Notes: a model not told the origin generated them from the letters alone. DNA of 64,000 nt from Rhizobium mesosinicum (GCF_019511345.1 NZ_JAEUAK010000007.1:213640-277639); one strand, 5' to 3'; shown: positions 1 through 8,539, counted from the stretch's first letter. Translations and numbers: made by a program.

Positions 1-41
1 AGGAAAACAGGTCCGATGAGAGCACGATATCTACGCCGCAT
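1..41 (-). CDS. trbC: TrbC N-terminus (partial, runs off the left edge)
   Basis: On the minus strand an ATG at 39-41 overlaps the last codons of trbB and opens a frame reading MRRRYRALIGPVF up to the window edge. A basic start followed by hydrophobic residues fits the signal/membrane start of TrbC pilin-type proteins, which follow trbB in Ti-type trb operons. Only 13 residues are visible, so the call rests mainly on gene order and the overlap. Confidence 0.45.
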   Translation of the reverse strand, partial: MRRRYRALIGPVF

Positions 42-990
42 GACGTCCCTCCACGTCGGGTTCGAGATGATAGGCACCGCCGGAAAAACCGTTCACCTGG
101 AGGATATCCGTGATGCGTCTGCCCTGCGGGGTCCGTTCGATCGAGACGACGAGATCCACGGCCTCGCCGATGACCGCCTGCATGGGCTGGCGACTGGCTT
201 CGGCGGTAAGCTGTTCGAGACGGACGAGTGCAGAATGCGCTGAATTGGCATGAAGGGTCGTCACACCGCCAGGGTGACCAGTGTTCCATGCTTTCAGAAG
301 GGTCAATGCTGCGCCGTCGCGTACCTCGCCGACTATGATGCGGTCGGGGCGCAGGCGCATGGTGCTCTTGAGGAGCTGCGCCATGTCGACCTCGTCGCTC
401 GTTCGCAGGGACAGCACGTTTGCAGCCGCACATTGAAGCTCGCTCGTGTCTTCCAGAATGATGAGGCGATCGTTCGGGCAATGGTTTGCAATCTCAGCAA
501 TGATCGCGTTCGAAAGCGTCGTCTTGCCAGATCCGGTGCCGCCTGAGACGACGACGTTGAGCCGGGCACCGACGGCGTCGCGCAGGATCCTCGCCTGTCT
601 TGCAGTCATGATACGCGACGTCACGTAGTCGTCGAGCGCGATGAGCTGGCTCGCGTGCCTGCGGATCGAGAAGGCCGGACCTGACACGATCGGTGGGAGC
701 AGGCCCTCGAAACGATGGCCGCCGATCGGCAGCTCCCCGGACACGATGGGGCGTGCCGTATCGACCTCGGTGTTTAGGACATGGGCGACGACGCCTATGA
801 TGATTTCGGCGCTCCCCTCCTCCATTTCGCCAGCGCGGACGATGCCTGCGCCGAGCCGTTCGATGAAGAGGCACCCGTCCGGATTGAGCATGATCTCGCT
901 GACCGAGGGGTCTGCGAGCGCGGTCAGGAGCGAGGGACCGAGAGCGTCCTCGAGCTTTCGCACGAGCCGCGGTAATGAGCGTGCTTGCAT
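31..990 (-). CDS. trbB: Conjugal transfer ATPase TrbB
   Basis: Cytoplasmic VirB11/PulE-type ATPase that powers pilus assembly of the Trb mating-pair system. The protein is about 319 aa. It carries a Walker A motif (GGTGSGKTT), an acidic box (IILEDTSELQ) and a RLRPDRIIVGEVRDG box typical of secretion hexamers. The frame stays open upstream to 1098, but the ATG at 988-990 (MQARSLPRLV) follows a GGACC stretch 10 bases after the traI stop and matches the usual TrbB length of about 320 aa. It is co-oriented with traI, the standard first genes of a Ti-type trb operon, so it is probably under quorum control together with traI. Confidence 0.9.
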   Translation of the reverse strand: MQARSLPRLVRKLEDALGPSLLTALADPSVSEIMLNPDGCLFIERLGAGIVRAGEMEEGSAEIIIGVVAHVLNTEVDTARPIVSGELPIGGHRFEGLLPPIVSGPAFSIRRHASQLIALDDYVTSRIMTARQARILRDAVGARLNVVVSGGTGSGKTTLSNAIIAEIANHCPNDRLIILEDTSELQCAAANVLSLRTSDEVDMAQLLKSTMRLRPDRIIVGEVRDGAALTLLKAWNTGHPGGVTTLHANSAHSALVRLEQLTAEASRQPMQAVIGEAVDLVVSIERTPQGRRITDILQVNGFSGGAYHLEPDVEGRHAA

Positions 991-1000
991 AGCCAGGTCC

Positions 1001-1627
1001 TCAGGCGGCGCAGCGAAAGCAGGTCGATAGGGGCGAACGGTAGGCAGCCGGCCGCAGCGCCTGGAAATGCTCGTCCGAGACGGGCAAGCTTCCAGCAACG
1101 CTCATGACGTTGCCGATCAAATGCGGTTTGCCGTAGCGCGAAAGCGGCCAGGCGGCGCGTTTGAGAATCCGCTCGAACCGCAGGTCTGTCACCGTGGCAA
1201 TTTCCGTCATGCCTTTGGCCAGGCACCATTCGAGAATGGCGGCAAACAAAAAGACGGTCGCCTCGTTCAAACCGAAGGCTCCGGCCGCCGCCTTCGTCTC
1301 TGTGTCGACGCAGAACCTGGAACTTTCGACCATGCGTGCATGCGGCACGAATGGCCTATCACCCAGAAGTTCCGGAAAGACATCGACGAGCATGGTCGGG
1401 CCAAGCGCTGGAAGCAGACGTGCCGAGGCAATTGCTTCACCGCCCTCATCGACGATGATGATGTAGGAGACTGCAAGGTCGTCGAACCGATCGCGCTCCC
1501 TCCCCTCTTCGACCGTGACCTCCCAGTTCAGGCGCGCGCCAAACACGCGTGCCCTGAGGCGGAACATGCTGTCGAGAAGATATGGTTCTGATGCTGCATC
1601 TGCCGGTGCGATCGCCGTCGCAAACAT
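1001..1627 (-). CDS. traI: Acyl-homoserine-lactone synthase, TraI/LuxI family
   Basis: Makes the AHL signal that, with a TraR-type receptor, controls conjugation of rhizobial plasmids. The protein is 208 aa from the ATG at 1625-1627. The LuxI hallmarks are present in order: RLRARVFGARLNWEV near residue 23, ERDRFD near 44, SARLLP near 67 and VESSRFCVD near 93. The C-terminal half is the acyl-binding GNAT-like fold (ATVTDLRFERILKRAAW). A longer frame starts 14 codons upstream but lacks family support. It is the first gene of the trb operon. No traR or traM is visible in this window, so the receptor must lie elsewhere. Confidence 0.9.
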   Translation of the reverse strand: MFATAIAPADAASEPYLLDSMFRLRARVFGARLNWEVTVEEGRERDRFDDLAVSYIIIVDEGGEAIASARLLPALGPTMLVDVFPELLGDRPFVPHARMVESSRFCVDTETKAAAGAFGLNEATVFLFAAILEWCLAKGMTEIATVTDLRFERILKRAAWPLSRYGKPHLIGNVMSVAGSLPVSDEHFQALRPAAYRSPLSTCFRCAA

Positions 1628-1777
1628 GAGCGTTCTCCACGTCAATTGAGGTGCGGTTATCCAAACCACGATGTCTGCGGCTTGTCAGACCCTCCAATGT
1701 GAGGGGGCCTTGATCGCGCTGCAGAGGTGCTTCATCCACAAGGGATGGAAAGGTTGTCGGTGGAGTAATTTACGTTG

Positions 1778-1951
1778 ATGCTCGTCGAAATGTCGGTGAC
1801 GATCGCGGCCGCGGGGGACGAGGTCCTCAGTGCAGCCATTGGTGACGATTTCCGCCAAGACTGGCAGCGCGCGGCAAGAGTGGATCTCTATTCGCGCCCG
1901 GTAGCAGAATTCGACCGGCCGCTTTTCGCCGGAGGCGCCCCTGATTTGTAA
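1778..1951 (+). CDS. Possible small hypothetical protein (57 aa)
   Basis: An ATG at 1778 opens a 57-codon frame ending in TAA at 1949-1951. The peptide begins MLVEMSVTIAAAGDEV and is mixed and acidic, with GC-rich third positions resembling the neighbouring genes, unlike the arginine-rich noise frames nearby. A GGAG at 1762-1765 is rather far from the ATG. No known family is recognised. It lies between traI and repA, where short leader peptides or remnants are possible. It could be a remnant of a larger gene or chance. Confidence 0.25.
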   Translation: MLVEMSVTIAAAGDEVLSAAIGDDFRQDWQRAARVDLYSRPVAEFDRPLFAGGAPDL

Positions 1952-2767
1952 GCGACACGCGCTGCTGCTCGCGAACCGGTCGGCGTGCTTGAATTTCAGG
2001 TTCATTAACCATGTGACGTAATGGCCTTATTTCACCAGGCGGAAGCGAAATCTGCACTCACTTCCGTTGGCCATTTTGGATGTCGCCCAAGCAACCCATC
2101 TCTGGGCGCTCTGTCCGACCGGTTTCGAGCAAATCGAAGGCCGTCGTCCATCAATCGCAGCTCTCAGGCAAGACTGCCAATTTGAGTGGGTTCGGTCGTC
2201 GGGCGAGCGGGACGCGAATTGTGCTGCGGTGCGAAGCCGGAGCCCGCAGTCGTCAGAGCAAATCCACTCGGGTGAAACGGTATTCCTGGCTAGGCGGCAC
2301 CAGGCAGAGGTGCCGTGGTCAGACTTCATGAAGCGAACCTTTCTCCACCTCTGCAGTGGCATTGGATCCCCTTCCCTCGTCCACCGTCAAATCGTGAACC
2401 GCGTCATGTGACCAGCAATCGGTCGCGCTAACTTGGCCGCCACCGACCTTCCAAAGCGCATTTTTACTTTCCGTCGAAAGACGTGGTCTTGGAGAGTGTT
2501 CAACGCGATATCGTGCACTTGATGCCATCGTGGGTGGGTCCTCATGGAATGGCTGCCGGTCAGGCCGTTGGCCAGGTCGCATCGTAGACAATCACCGAAA
2601 GCTGTCAGTCGCCTTTCATGCGATTCACGCGTCTTGAATCTCGGCCGATTCGGACAGAGGGCATTTCGCTTCGAACAAAACAGCGCCCGATCGACTGGGC
2701 ACTCGGGCATTCGGCGTGACCGATGCCGCTCCGATCTCGCCGCTGCGTTCGTAGACCCACATCTCTT

Positions 2768-2783
2768 GTTGTCCGCGGACAAC
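2768..2783. promoter_or_regulatory. parS centromere-like site 1
   Basis: A perfect 16-bp palindrome GTTGTCCGCGGACAAC, matching the repABC parS pattern GTTNNNNGCNNNNAAC. It is the expected binding site for RepB during partitioning. An identical copy lies inside repB at 5075-5090. This one is about 350 bp upstream of repA, in non-coding DNA. Confidence 0.88.
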
Positions 2784-3077
2784 ATGTAACGTTCTGACGA
2801 TTGGCGACGCAGCGCGAGCCCCCTCACATGCGTGGGGATGAGCCTCAGTAGACTTTCGCATATCCTCGATTCCGGCGCAGAAGTACGCAGAAGGTCGGCG
2901 ATCGTTACGCTTATCGAAACTCGCGGTAGGCGGATCACGTACCTCACCAATATGCCTTCGCGGCTTCGATGGCGGCGCATTACGAAGAGTCGTGCTGCAG
3001 AAAAGGAGGCCAAAAAGGCCTGTGGACAGCCTTATGGTTAAGCGTTTGTAAATCAGTAACGAATCACGCGATAATGT

Positions 3078-3118
3078 AACTGCGCAGTTGATGCCGTTTC
3101 TCCCAAAATTGCGCAATT
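3078..3118. promoter_or_regulatory. Pair of palindromes upstream of repA (probable autoregulatory operators)
   Basis: Two perfect 12-bp palindromes sit just before repA: AACTGCGCAGTT (3078-3089) and AATTGCGCAATT (3107-3118). Their centres are 29 bp apart, almost three helical turns. RepA/RepB complexes of repABC plasmids repress their own operon at sites near the repA start, so an operator role is likely but inferred. Confidence 0.55.
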
Positions 3119-3133
3119 AAATCGGAAACCAAG

Positions 3134-4327
3134 ATGCTAGCGAATCCAGTTCTGAAAGACGATCAAGAGCACCTTCCGTCGCTTCTGGCAACGGATGCTC
3201 AGGAGCTCGCCTATCAGCTCCAGCAGCACCAGGCGAAAATTTTCCCGCCGCTGTCTCGAAAGACGATGCGGTTATTCTCTCCGGCGGAAGCCGCTTCCTA
3301 TATCGGAATCGGCGAAGGTTATCTCCGTCAGATCGCCAAAGACGGCCACGGACCCGATCCACTTGCCAACGGCCGGCGCCAGTATGATGCCGACGACATG
3401 AACCGCATCCGTCAGGCGCTCGACGAGCGCAATGGTATGCCGAAATATGTCCCCATCCGGCGCGGCGCTGAGAAGCTGCAGGTCGTCTCGGTCATGAACT
3501 TCAAGGGCGGCTCCGGCAAGACGACGACGTCGGCCCATCTCGCGCAGTTTCTGGCGCTACGCGGCTACCGCGTGCTTGCCATCGATCTTGACCCGCAGGC
3601 GTCCCTTTCGGCGCTCTTCGGCCACCAGCCCGAACTCGACGTCGGTGAGGGAGAAACGATTTACGGCGCCATCCGCTACGAAAATCCCGTGCCGATCTCC
3701 GAAGTGGTTCGCTCGACCTATACTCCGAACCTCCACATCATTCCCGGCAATCTCGAACTGATGGAATTCGAGCATGAGACGCCGAAGGCGATGACAGGAG
3801 GCACTGCCGAATCCATGTTCTTCGCCCGTATCGGCGAGGCGCTGACCGATATCGAAAGTCTCTACGATATTGTTGTCATCGACTGCCCGCCGCAGCTTGG
3901 CTTTCTCACGATGTCGGCTCTTTGTGCTGCGACCTCCGTGTTGATCACTGTGCATCCGCAGATGCTCGACGTCATGTCGATGTCGCAATTCCTGACGATG
4001 ACGAGCGAACTCATGTCGGTCGTCGAACGGGCAGGCGGGCGCACCAGCTACGACTGGATGCGCTATCTCGTCACTCGCTTTGAACCCAATGACGGACCGC
4101 AGAGCCAGATGACCGGCTTCATGCGGGCGATCTTCGGCAATCGCATGCTTCAGAACTCGATGCTGAAGTCGACGGCAATCTCGGATGCTGGCGTTACCAA
4201 GCAGACGCTCTACGAGGTCGACCGCTCTCAGTTCACCCGTGGAACCTACGACCGGGCGCTGGAATCGATGAACCTCGTCAACGGCGAGATAGAGGCCCAC
4301 ATCCGCTCGACCTGGGGCAGGAGATAG
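3134..4327 (+). CDS. repA: Plasmid partitioning protein RepA (ParA-type ATPase)
   Basis: Walker-type ParA ATPase that moves RepB-parS complexes and co-represses the repABC operon. The protein is 397 aa, the usual length for RepA. The N-terminal part (about residues 45-95) is a helix-turn-helix region (SPAEAASYIGIGEGYLRQI). The deviant Walker A motif KGGSGKTT lies at about 124-131, followed by a DLDPQASL box and the DIVVIDCPPQLG Walker B/A' region. It is the first gene of repABC, with only four bases between its stop and repB. Expression is probably controlled by the palindromes directly upstream. Confidence 0.97.
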   Translation: MLANPVLKDDQEHLPSLLATDAQELAYQLQQHQAKIFPPLSRKTMRLFSPAEAASYIGIGEGYLRQIAKDGHGPDPLANGRRQYDADDMNRIRQALDERNGMPKYVPIRRGAEKLQVVSVMNFKGGSGKTTTSAHLAQFLALRGYRVLAIDLDPQASLSALFGHQPELDVGEGETIYGAIRYENPVPISEVVRSTYTPNLHIIPGNLELMEFEHETPKAMTGGTAESMFFARIGEALTDIESLYDIVVIDCPPQLGFLTMSALCAATSVLITVHPQMLDVMSMSQFLTMTSELMSVVERAGGRTSYDWMRYLVTRFEPNDGPQSQMTGFMRAIFGNRMLQNSMLKSTAISDAGVTKQTLYEVDRSQFTRGTYDRALESMNLVNGEIEAHIRSTWGRR

Positions 4328-4331
4328 CTGA

Positions 4332-5333
4332 ATGGCGCGCAAGAACCTTATCGAAGTCTCGAACGAAGTTCGCCCGGAAGCGTCTGCAGTCGCGCCGCGT
4401 GACAGCCGGCCAATCGCCGGCTTCATCCCGCAGTCCCGCAGTGGCGGCCCTGTCGGCGGCATTACCAGGACGCTTGGCAATATCACCGAGAAGGTTGAGC
4501 GCGCCAATGACCTGGAACGCCAGCTCGCCGAGGGCCAGACAGTCGTCGAGCTCGACCCGGCCCTGATTGATGCTTCCTTCGTCGCCGACAGGCTTGAAGT
4601 CGACGCCGCTGAGCTCGCGCAATTGACGGATCAGATCCGCGAACACGGCCAACAAGTCCCTATTCTGGTGCGTCCGCATCCCGACGGCACGGGCCGTTTC
4701 CAGGTTGCCTTCGGCCATCGCCGCCTCGCTGCTGCCAAAGCGCTCGGGATCAAGATCAAGGCGATCGTGCGGGCGCTGAGCGACGAACAGCTTGTCGTCA
4801 GCCAGGGTCAGGAAAACAATGCCCGCACCGATCTTTCCTACATCGAGCGGGCGCTGTTTGCGTACCGGCTCGATGAGAAAGGTTTCGGCAGCGACGTGGT
4901 GATGGCTGCGCTGAACGTCGACAGGGCTGCATTGTCACGAATGCGTCTTATCACGCGTCAGGTTCCGATCGCGCTGATCACTGCGATCGGATCGGCGCCG
5001 GAGATCGGCCGACGGCGCTGGGTTGAGTTCGGCGAACATCTCGAGACGGCCGATATAGACGCGCTCCTAAAAATGTTGTCCGCGGACAACATGGGCGGCA
5101 TGTCGAGTAATGACCGGTTCCATCATGCCTTTGCGCTGGCGACGAAAAAGCCGACGGGTGCGAAGGCTGCCATGACGTCAACGCGAATCGGCGATCTGCC
5201 GGTGAAGCTCAAACGCACGCCGGCGACCGCGACCTTTGTTTTCGACAGTAAGGCAGCGCCAGGTTTCGATGAATTCGTGCAGGAGAGGCTCAAGCATCTC
5301 TATGCAGAGTACCAACAGCAAAGAGGAGCTTAG
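4332..5333 (+). CDS. repB: Plasmid partitioning protein RepB (ParB-type)
   Basis: ParB/Spo0J-type protein that binds parS and works with RepA in segregation and repression. It is 333 aa. A basic N-terminus is followed by the ParB nuclease-like domain from about residue 75 (box II FGHRRLAAAKALG) and a HTH region around 170-210 (VVMAALNVDRAALSRMRLI). The coding sequence itself holds a second parS palindrome at 5075-5090, encoding part of the peptide MLSADNM. It is co-transcribed with repA; the antisense ctRNA lies just after its stop. Confidence 0.97.
   Translation: MARKNLIEVSNEVRPEASAVAPRDSRPIAGFIPQSRSGGPVGGITRTLGNITEKVERANDLERQLAEGQTVVELDPALIDASFVADRLEVDAAELAQLTDQIREHGQQVPILVRPHPDGTGRFQVAFGHRRLAAAKALGIKIKAIVRALSDEQLVVSQGQENNARTDLSYIERALFAYRLDEKGFGSDVVMAALNVDRAALSRMRLITRQVPIALITAIGSAPEIGRRRWVEFGEHLETADIDALLKMLSADNMGGMSSNDRFHHAFALATKKPTGAKAAMTSTRIGDLPVKLKRTPATATFVFDSKAAPGFDEFVQERLKHLYAEYQQQRGA
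5075..5090. promoter_or_regulatory. parS site 2, inside repB
   Basis: The same perfect 16-bp palindrome as at 2768-2783, here extended to 20 bp as an ATG...CAT dyad (5073-5092). It lies within the repB reading frame. The repABC literature describes parS sites in variable positions, including inside or near rep genes. Confidence 0.88.
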
Positions 5334-5340
5334 GAAAGCA

Positions 5341-5392
5341 AAAGAAAAAGGCCCCCAAACGTCACCGTCGTGGAAGCCCTTCTCGTTCTAGC
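5341..5392 (-). ncRNA. Antisense ctRNA (incompatibility RNA, incA-type) between repB and repC
   Basis: A small antisense RNA in the repB-repC gap that restricts repC expression and sets copy number and incompatibility in repABC plasmids. On the minus strand a -35 box TTGACT (5422-5427) and -10 box GATTCT (5399-5404) are separated by exactly 17 bp, predicting a start near 5392. The transcript ends in a GC-rich hairpin (about 5350-5378) followed by a U-rich run at 5341-5349, a rho-independent terminator. The size, about 50 nt, fits this class. Confidence 0.85.
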
Positions 5393-5487
5393 AAATCAAG
5401 AATCGCATTTCCACGAATCGCAGTCAAGAGTCTTTAGGCGTCAGTTTGGCGAGCGGCTTTCTTTTGCCTGACAGAGGGTGAAAGAAA

Positions 5488-6762
5488 ATGAATAGTGGAA
5501 GTGTGACGACGCCCTTTGGGCGGCGGCCGATGACGCTTGGCATGTTTTCAAGCCAGGTTGTCTCGCGCCAGATCGAACCGGACAAGTCGGTCGACAAATG
5601 GAAACTCTATCGGGCGCTGTGCGAAGCGCGCTCACGGCTCGGCATATCCGACAGGGCGCTCGCTGTCATGAATGCGCTTTTGAGCTTCTATCCGAAGAAC
5701 GAGCTTTCGGAAGAAAACGGGCTTGTGGTGTTTCCCTCCAATGTCCAGCTGTCCCTGCGCGCCCATGGCATGGCCGAGCAAACGATCCGGCGCCATCTGG
5801 CGGTCCTTGTCGGCGCTGGGCTATTAATCCGCAAGGATAGCCCGAATGGCAAGCGTTACGCGCGCAAGGACCGGACGGGATCGGTAGAGGATGCTTTCGG
5901 CTTTTCGCTTGCTCCGCTGCTTGCGCGCTCGGAAGAGATAGAAACACTGGCTGCCCAGGTCGTGGCGGATCGGTTGCATCTACAGCGCCTGCGAGAGCGC
6001 CTAACGCTGTGCCGCCGCGATATTTCAAAGCTCGTCGAAACCGCGCTTGAGGAAGACCTTTCTGGCGATTGGGACGCTGTGGTCGCGTATCAGAAGGGCA
6101 TTGTCGGCGCGCTCACGCGCAATCCCGGCACCGCAGAGCTAGAGGGAGCCCTCGAAGAAATGGAGCAGCTGCGGGAGGATGTGGTCAACCAGTTGGAAAA
6201 CCTCCTCGATTCCCAAAAAACAAGCGGCAATGCCCATCAAAGCGAGCGGCACATACAGAATTCAAACCCCGACTCTATTTCTGAACTTGAACCTGGCTTC
6301 GAAACGAAGCTGGGCGCGACAACCGAGAGCGACAACGAACGAAGTGCCAAGACGGAAGGGCAGCAGCGGATAACAATACAACGGGCGAGGGGACAGCCGA
6401 TCAGCGAGCTAAAATCCTTCCCGCTGGGCTTGGTCCTGCAGGCCTGCCCGCAAATATCCGACTATGCAGCGGGCGGCGCGATCGGCAACTGGCGGGATCT
6501 GATGGCGGCCGCCGTTACCGTCCGCTCGATGCTTGGCGTCAGCCCGTCGGCCTATCAGGAGGCCTGCGAGATCATGGGGCCGGAAAATGCTGCGACCGTC
6601 ATTGCCTGCATCTTGGAAAGGGGAGGGCACATCAATTCGGCCGGCGGCTATCTGCGCGACTTGACGAGAAGGAGCGAACGAGGGGAGTTTGCGCTCGGTC
6701 CGATGCTGATGGCGCTTTATCGCGGCAATGGGAATGGGGGCAGGCGGGCCCTGCTTGGTTAG
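5488..6762 (+). CDS. repC: Plasmid replication initiator RepC
   Basis: Replication initiator unique to repABC replicons of alphaproteobacteria. It is 424 aa and starts MNSGSVTTPFGRRPMTLGM, the conserved RepC opening, with GAGGGTG as ribosome-binding site. The N-terminal winged-helix region (about residues 40-130, including PSNVQLSLRAHGMAEQTIRR) binds the origin. A low-complexity hydrophilic stretch at about 245-305 is encoded by the AT-richer central segment. The C-terminal domain (about 310-424) is conserved. Expression is probably controlled post-transcriptionally by the antisense ctRNA upstream. Confidence 0.97.
   Translation: MNSGSVTTPFGRRPMTLGMFSSQVVSRQIEPDKSVDKWKLYRALCEARSRLGISDRALAVMNALLSFYPKNELSEENGLVVFPSNVQLSLRAHGMAEQTIRRHLAVLVGAGLLIRKDSPNGKRYARKDRTGSVEDAFGFSLAPLLARSEEIETLAAQVVADRLHLQRLRERLTLCRRDISKLVETALEEDLSGDWDAVVAYQKGIVGALTRNPGTAELEGALEEMEQLREDVVNQLENLLDSQKTSGNAHQSERHIQNSNPDSISELEPGFETKLGATTESDNERSAKTEGQQRITIQRARGQPISELKSFPLGLVLQACPQISDYAAGGAIGNWRDLMAAAVTVRSMLGVSPSAYQEACEIMGPENAATVIACILERGGHINSAGGYLRDLTRRSERGEFALGPMLMALYRGNGNGGRRALLG
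6205..6390. other. AT-richer segment in repC, likely replication origin region
   Basis: This stretch of repC has visibly more A/T than the flanking repC sequence (runs such as CCCAAAAAACAAGCG and TTCTGAACTTGAA). In characterised repABC plasmids the origin lies in the AT-rich centre of repC. The location here is inferred from that knowledge and base composition only. Confidence 0.4.
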
Positions 6763-7054
6763 CGGCATCGATTTCGTTGCGCTGAGTGAGCTCTTACCTG
6801 CAAGGTTCAGCGAATAACGGCCCGCCAGACTCAAATCGTCACCCGAGACGAGCAACGGAGAGTTCGCAGTGGCAAAGCCACTCCAGAGGTCTCTGCGAGG
6901 GAATTTCCGAGAAATCGTCGCGTTTCGACCAAGTTCCATTGGGCGTAGCGCTGAGGAATCCTGCCGCCGCAAACGGCACGGCGATGGCAAGCTGGCATCT
7001 GCCATCTTGATGGCAGAGCGTTACGAGCCTATATTGTCTGTAAAGGAGACCGAA

Positions 7055-7303
7055 ATGGCCGCACCACAACTTTCTGTCCGAAGCTCCAAGGCAAAGGATC
7101 TGGCCCACAGGCTGGCTCGCCGTGAAAATCGTTCGATTGCCGAGGTGGTCGAACGTGCGCTTGAAGCCTATGAGACACGCGAGGCGGGTCGCGAGCCAGC
7201 GGCAAGTTTCTACCGGCGCGTCAACGCGCAAGCTGCCACGGATATCGACTTGGATACCATCATCCGTGAAAGTCGTCGTCCTCACCGGGGCATCGAGCTT
7301 TGA
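7055..7303 (+). CDS. vapB: VapB-type antitoxin
   Basis: Small DNA-binding antitoxin, 82 aa, of the VapB/AbrB-RHH type used in toxin-antitoxin pairs. The ATG at 7055 has a strong ribosome-binding site (AAAGGAG). The N-terminus (MAAPQLSVRSSKAKDLAHRL) and ENRSIAEVVERALEAYE suit a ribbon-helix-helix or VapB-like DNA-binding region. The C-terminal tail (DIDLDTIIRESRRPHRG) is typical of the toxin-neutralising segment. Its stop overlaps the TTG start of the toxin gene by four bases, so the two are translationally coupled. Placement directly after repC suggests plasmid maintenance. Confidence 0.8.
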   Translation: MAAPQLSVRSSKAKDLAHRLARRENRSIAEVVERALEAYETREAGREPAASFYRRVNAQAATDIDLDTIIRESRRPHRGIEL

Positions 7304-7713
7304 TATTTCTCGATACGAACGTCGTCTCGGAGACGTTGCGGAAGGATCCTGACGAAGCCGTCATGGCTTGGCTGGTTCGGTTCGACGCCGAATTGGCATT
7401 GCCCACTGTGACAATCGCCGAGATTGCTTTCGGCATTCAAAAGATCAGGCCGGACCAGCGTGCCGAGCGGTTGGAACAGGGGCTGACGGAATGGCGTCGG
7501 CGGTTTGCCGATCGGATGTTTGGTCTTACAGAAGAAGCCGCGCTCGCTTATGGCGAAATCATGGGGCAGGCGGCGCGCCAGGGGCACGCAATGTCAGCAC
7601 CCGATGCAATGATCGCTGCAATCGCGCGGGTGAACGGTGGACGCTTGGCCACGCGCAATCTCAAGGATTTCGAAACGACGGCTCTCGGTCTCCTTAATCC
7701 GTGGGATTTTTAA
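7300..7713 (+). CDS. vapC: VapC-type PIN-domain toxin ribonuclease
   Basis: 137-aa PIN-domain endoribonuclease, the toxin partner of the upstream antitoxin. The acidic residues that bind magnesium are present: D5 in FLDTNV, the E in VTIAEIAFG near residue 44, the D in SAPDAMIAA near 100 and the D in NLKDF near 119. It starts at TTG 7300, overlapping the antitoxin stop (TTGA), the same coupling seen in many vapBC operons. Length and motif order match FitB/VapC-type toxins of rhizobia. Confidence 0.88.
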   Translation: MIFLDTNVVSETLRKDPDEAVMAWLVRFDAELALPTVTIAEIAFGIQKIRPDQRAERLEQGLTEWRRRFADRMFGLTEEAALAYGEIMGQAARQGHAMSAPDAMIAAIARVNGGRLATRNLKDFETTALGLLNPWDF

Positions 7714-7795
7714 CTCGTTCAAGCGCGTGAGCGTTTGCTGGCCACATTTGCGACGCTGGCTCCTTCTGGTGAACGAGTGCGGCGGGAAAGGCGGT

Positions 7796-8482
7796 TCAAA
7801 GCATGCGGGCTGCCTGGCCACTAAGCCGTGTCGCATCGTTATAGTAGCTCGATGCCTGCTGCACGGATCGGTGGCGGGGCTGCTCCATCGCTTCGAGCAG
7901 GGGGATTTTGCGGATCGCCGCCTCGGTCAGGTATCCCGATCGCAATCCGTGCGCGGAAAAATCTCCAGCATCCAAACCCGCCAGTATCGCCCGCCCTTTG
8001 ACGATGTCGTTGATCGCCTTCGGATCGAGCGCGCGGCGGCTGACATTGCCCCAGCGGTCGATGGCCCGAAACACGCTGCCCTTGTCGATCTTCGCGGCAT
8101 CCAGCCATGCATTGAGTGCCTCTACCGGCCGGCCGACGAGATAAACGACCTCGTCCTGGCTGGCGCCGGAATTCTTGGTGCGGCCAAGATGGATGGAAAG
8201 CGAGGGGAGGGGGACGTCGTCCTCACCCTTTACCGGCGGTTCGACCGTCAGCTGCTCCTTCCGCAGGTTGGCGACTTCACTGCGCCGGCGACCCCCCGAA
8301 GCAAAGGCGACCATCAGGATGGCGCGGTCGCGCAGATCGCGCAGGCTGTCGCCGGCACAGGTCGCCAGCAACTTCGCCAGCACGTCGCCGGTGATTGCCT
8401 TGGCGCTCTTGCGCTTTCGCGGCCGCGGCACGGCGCGGACCGCCAGCCGGATGGCAGACTTCAGGGCAGGGGAGGCGAAGGC
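7796..8482 (-). pseudogene. Truncated tyrosine recombinase (5' part missing)
   Basis: C-terminal catalytic part of a tyrosine recombinase, about 210 residues from GTG 8431. It keeps the arginine (SGGRRRSEV), the HGLRSG box, HRSVQQ and the SYYND nucleophile region. It is nearly identical over 650 bp (7833-8482) to the intact recombinase at 9784-10917 but lacks its N-terminal core-binding domain of about 150 residues. Below 7833 the sequence diverges abruptly, and the last 12 residues (ending SGQAARML) differ from the intact copy (ending GRAARLIV) yet still look like a recombinase tail. It is therefore a chimera or conversion product, probably inactive. Confidence 0.8.
7833..8482. repeat. 650-bp direct repeat, copy A
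   Basis: Near-identical to 9824-10473 at a constant offset of 1,991 bp, with a few substitutions noted (for example near 7878 and 7907). Both copies have the same orientation and lie inside recombinase reading frames. The edges are sharp: divergence begins at 7832/9823 on the left and 8483/10474 on the right. Confidence 0.93.
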
Positions 8483-8539
8483 CCCAGGTCGCCGAGCAAT
8501 CTTTTTGGGCAGATTTGGCGCCGCGAAGCGCTCAATGCA

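Larger units (their letters stand above)
1628..3133. promoter_or_regulatory. traI-repA divergent intergenic region
   Basis: About 1.5 kb separates the divergent traI and repA genes. In Ti-type plasmids this gap carries the tra box and the repA promoters. One parS palindrome and two repA-proximal palindromes are visible and listed separately. I searched by eye for the usual 18-bp tra-box dyad and found no convincing match. Long open frames here (for example minus strand 2387-3013) have arginine/serine-rich composition with no family resemblance and look non-coding. One short plus frame (1778-1951) is listed as a possible small gene. Confidence 0.6.

Noticed and set aside
1628..1760. Possible tra box upstream of traI (imperfect GGTT...AACC dyad near 1653)
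   Set aside because: Arms of only four bases and no match to the usual 18-bp TraR site; not strong enough to report as a feature.
2387..3013. 208-codon minus-strand open frame between traI and repA
   Set aside because: Arginine- and serine-rich composition without family resemblance; it spans the parS palindrome and looks like GC-driven noise.
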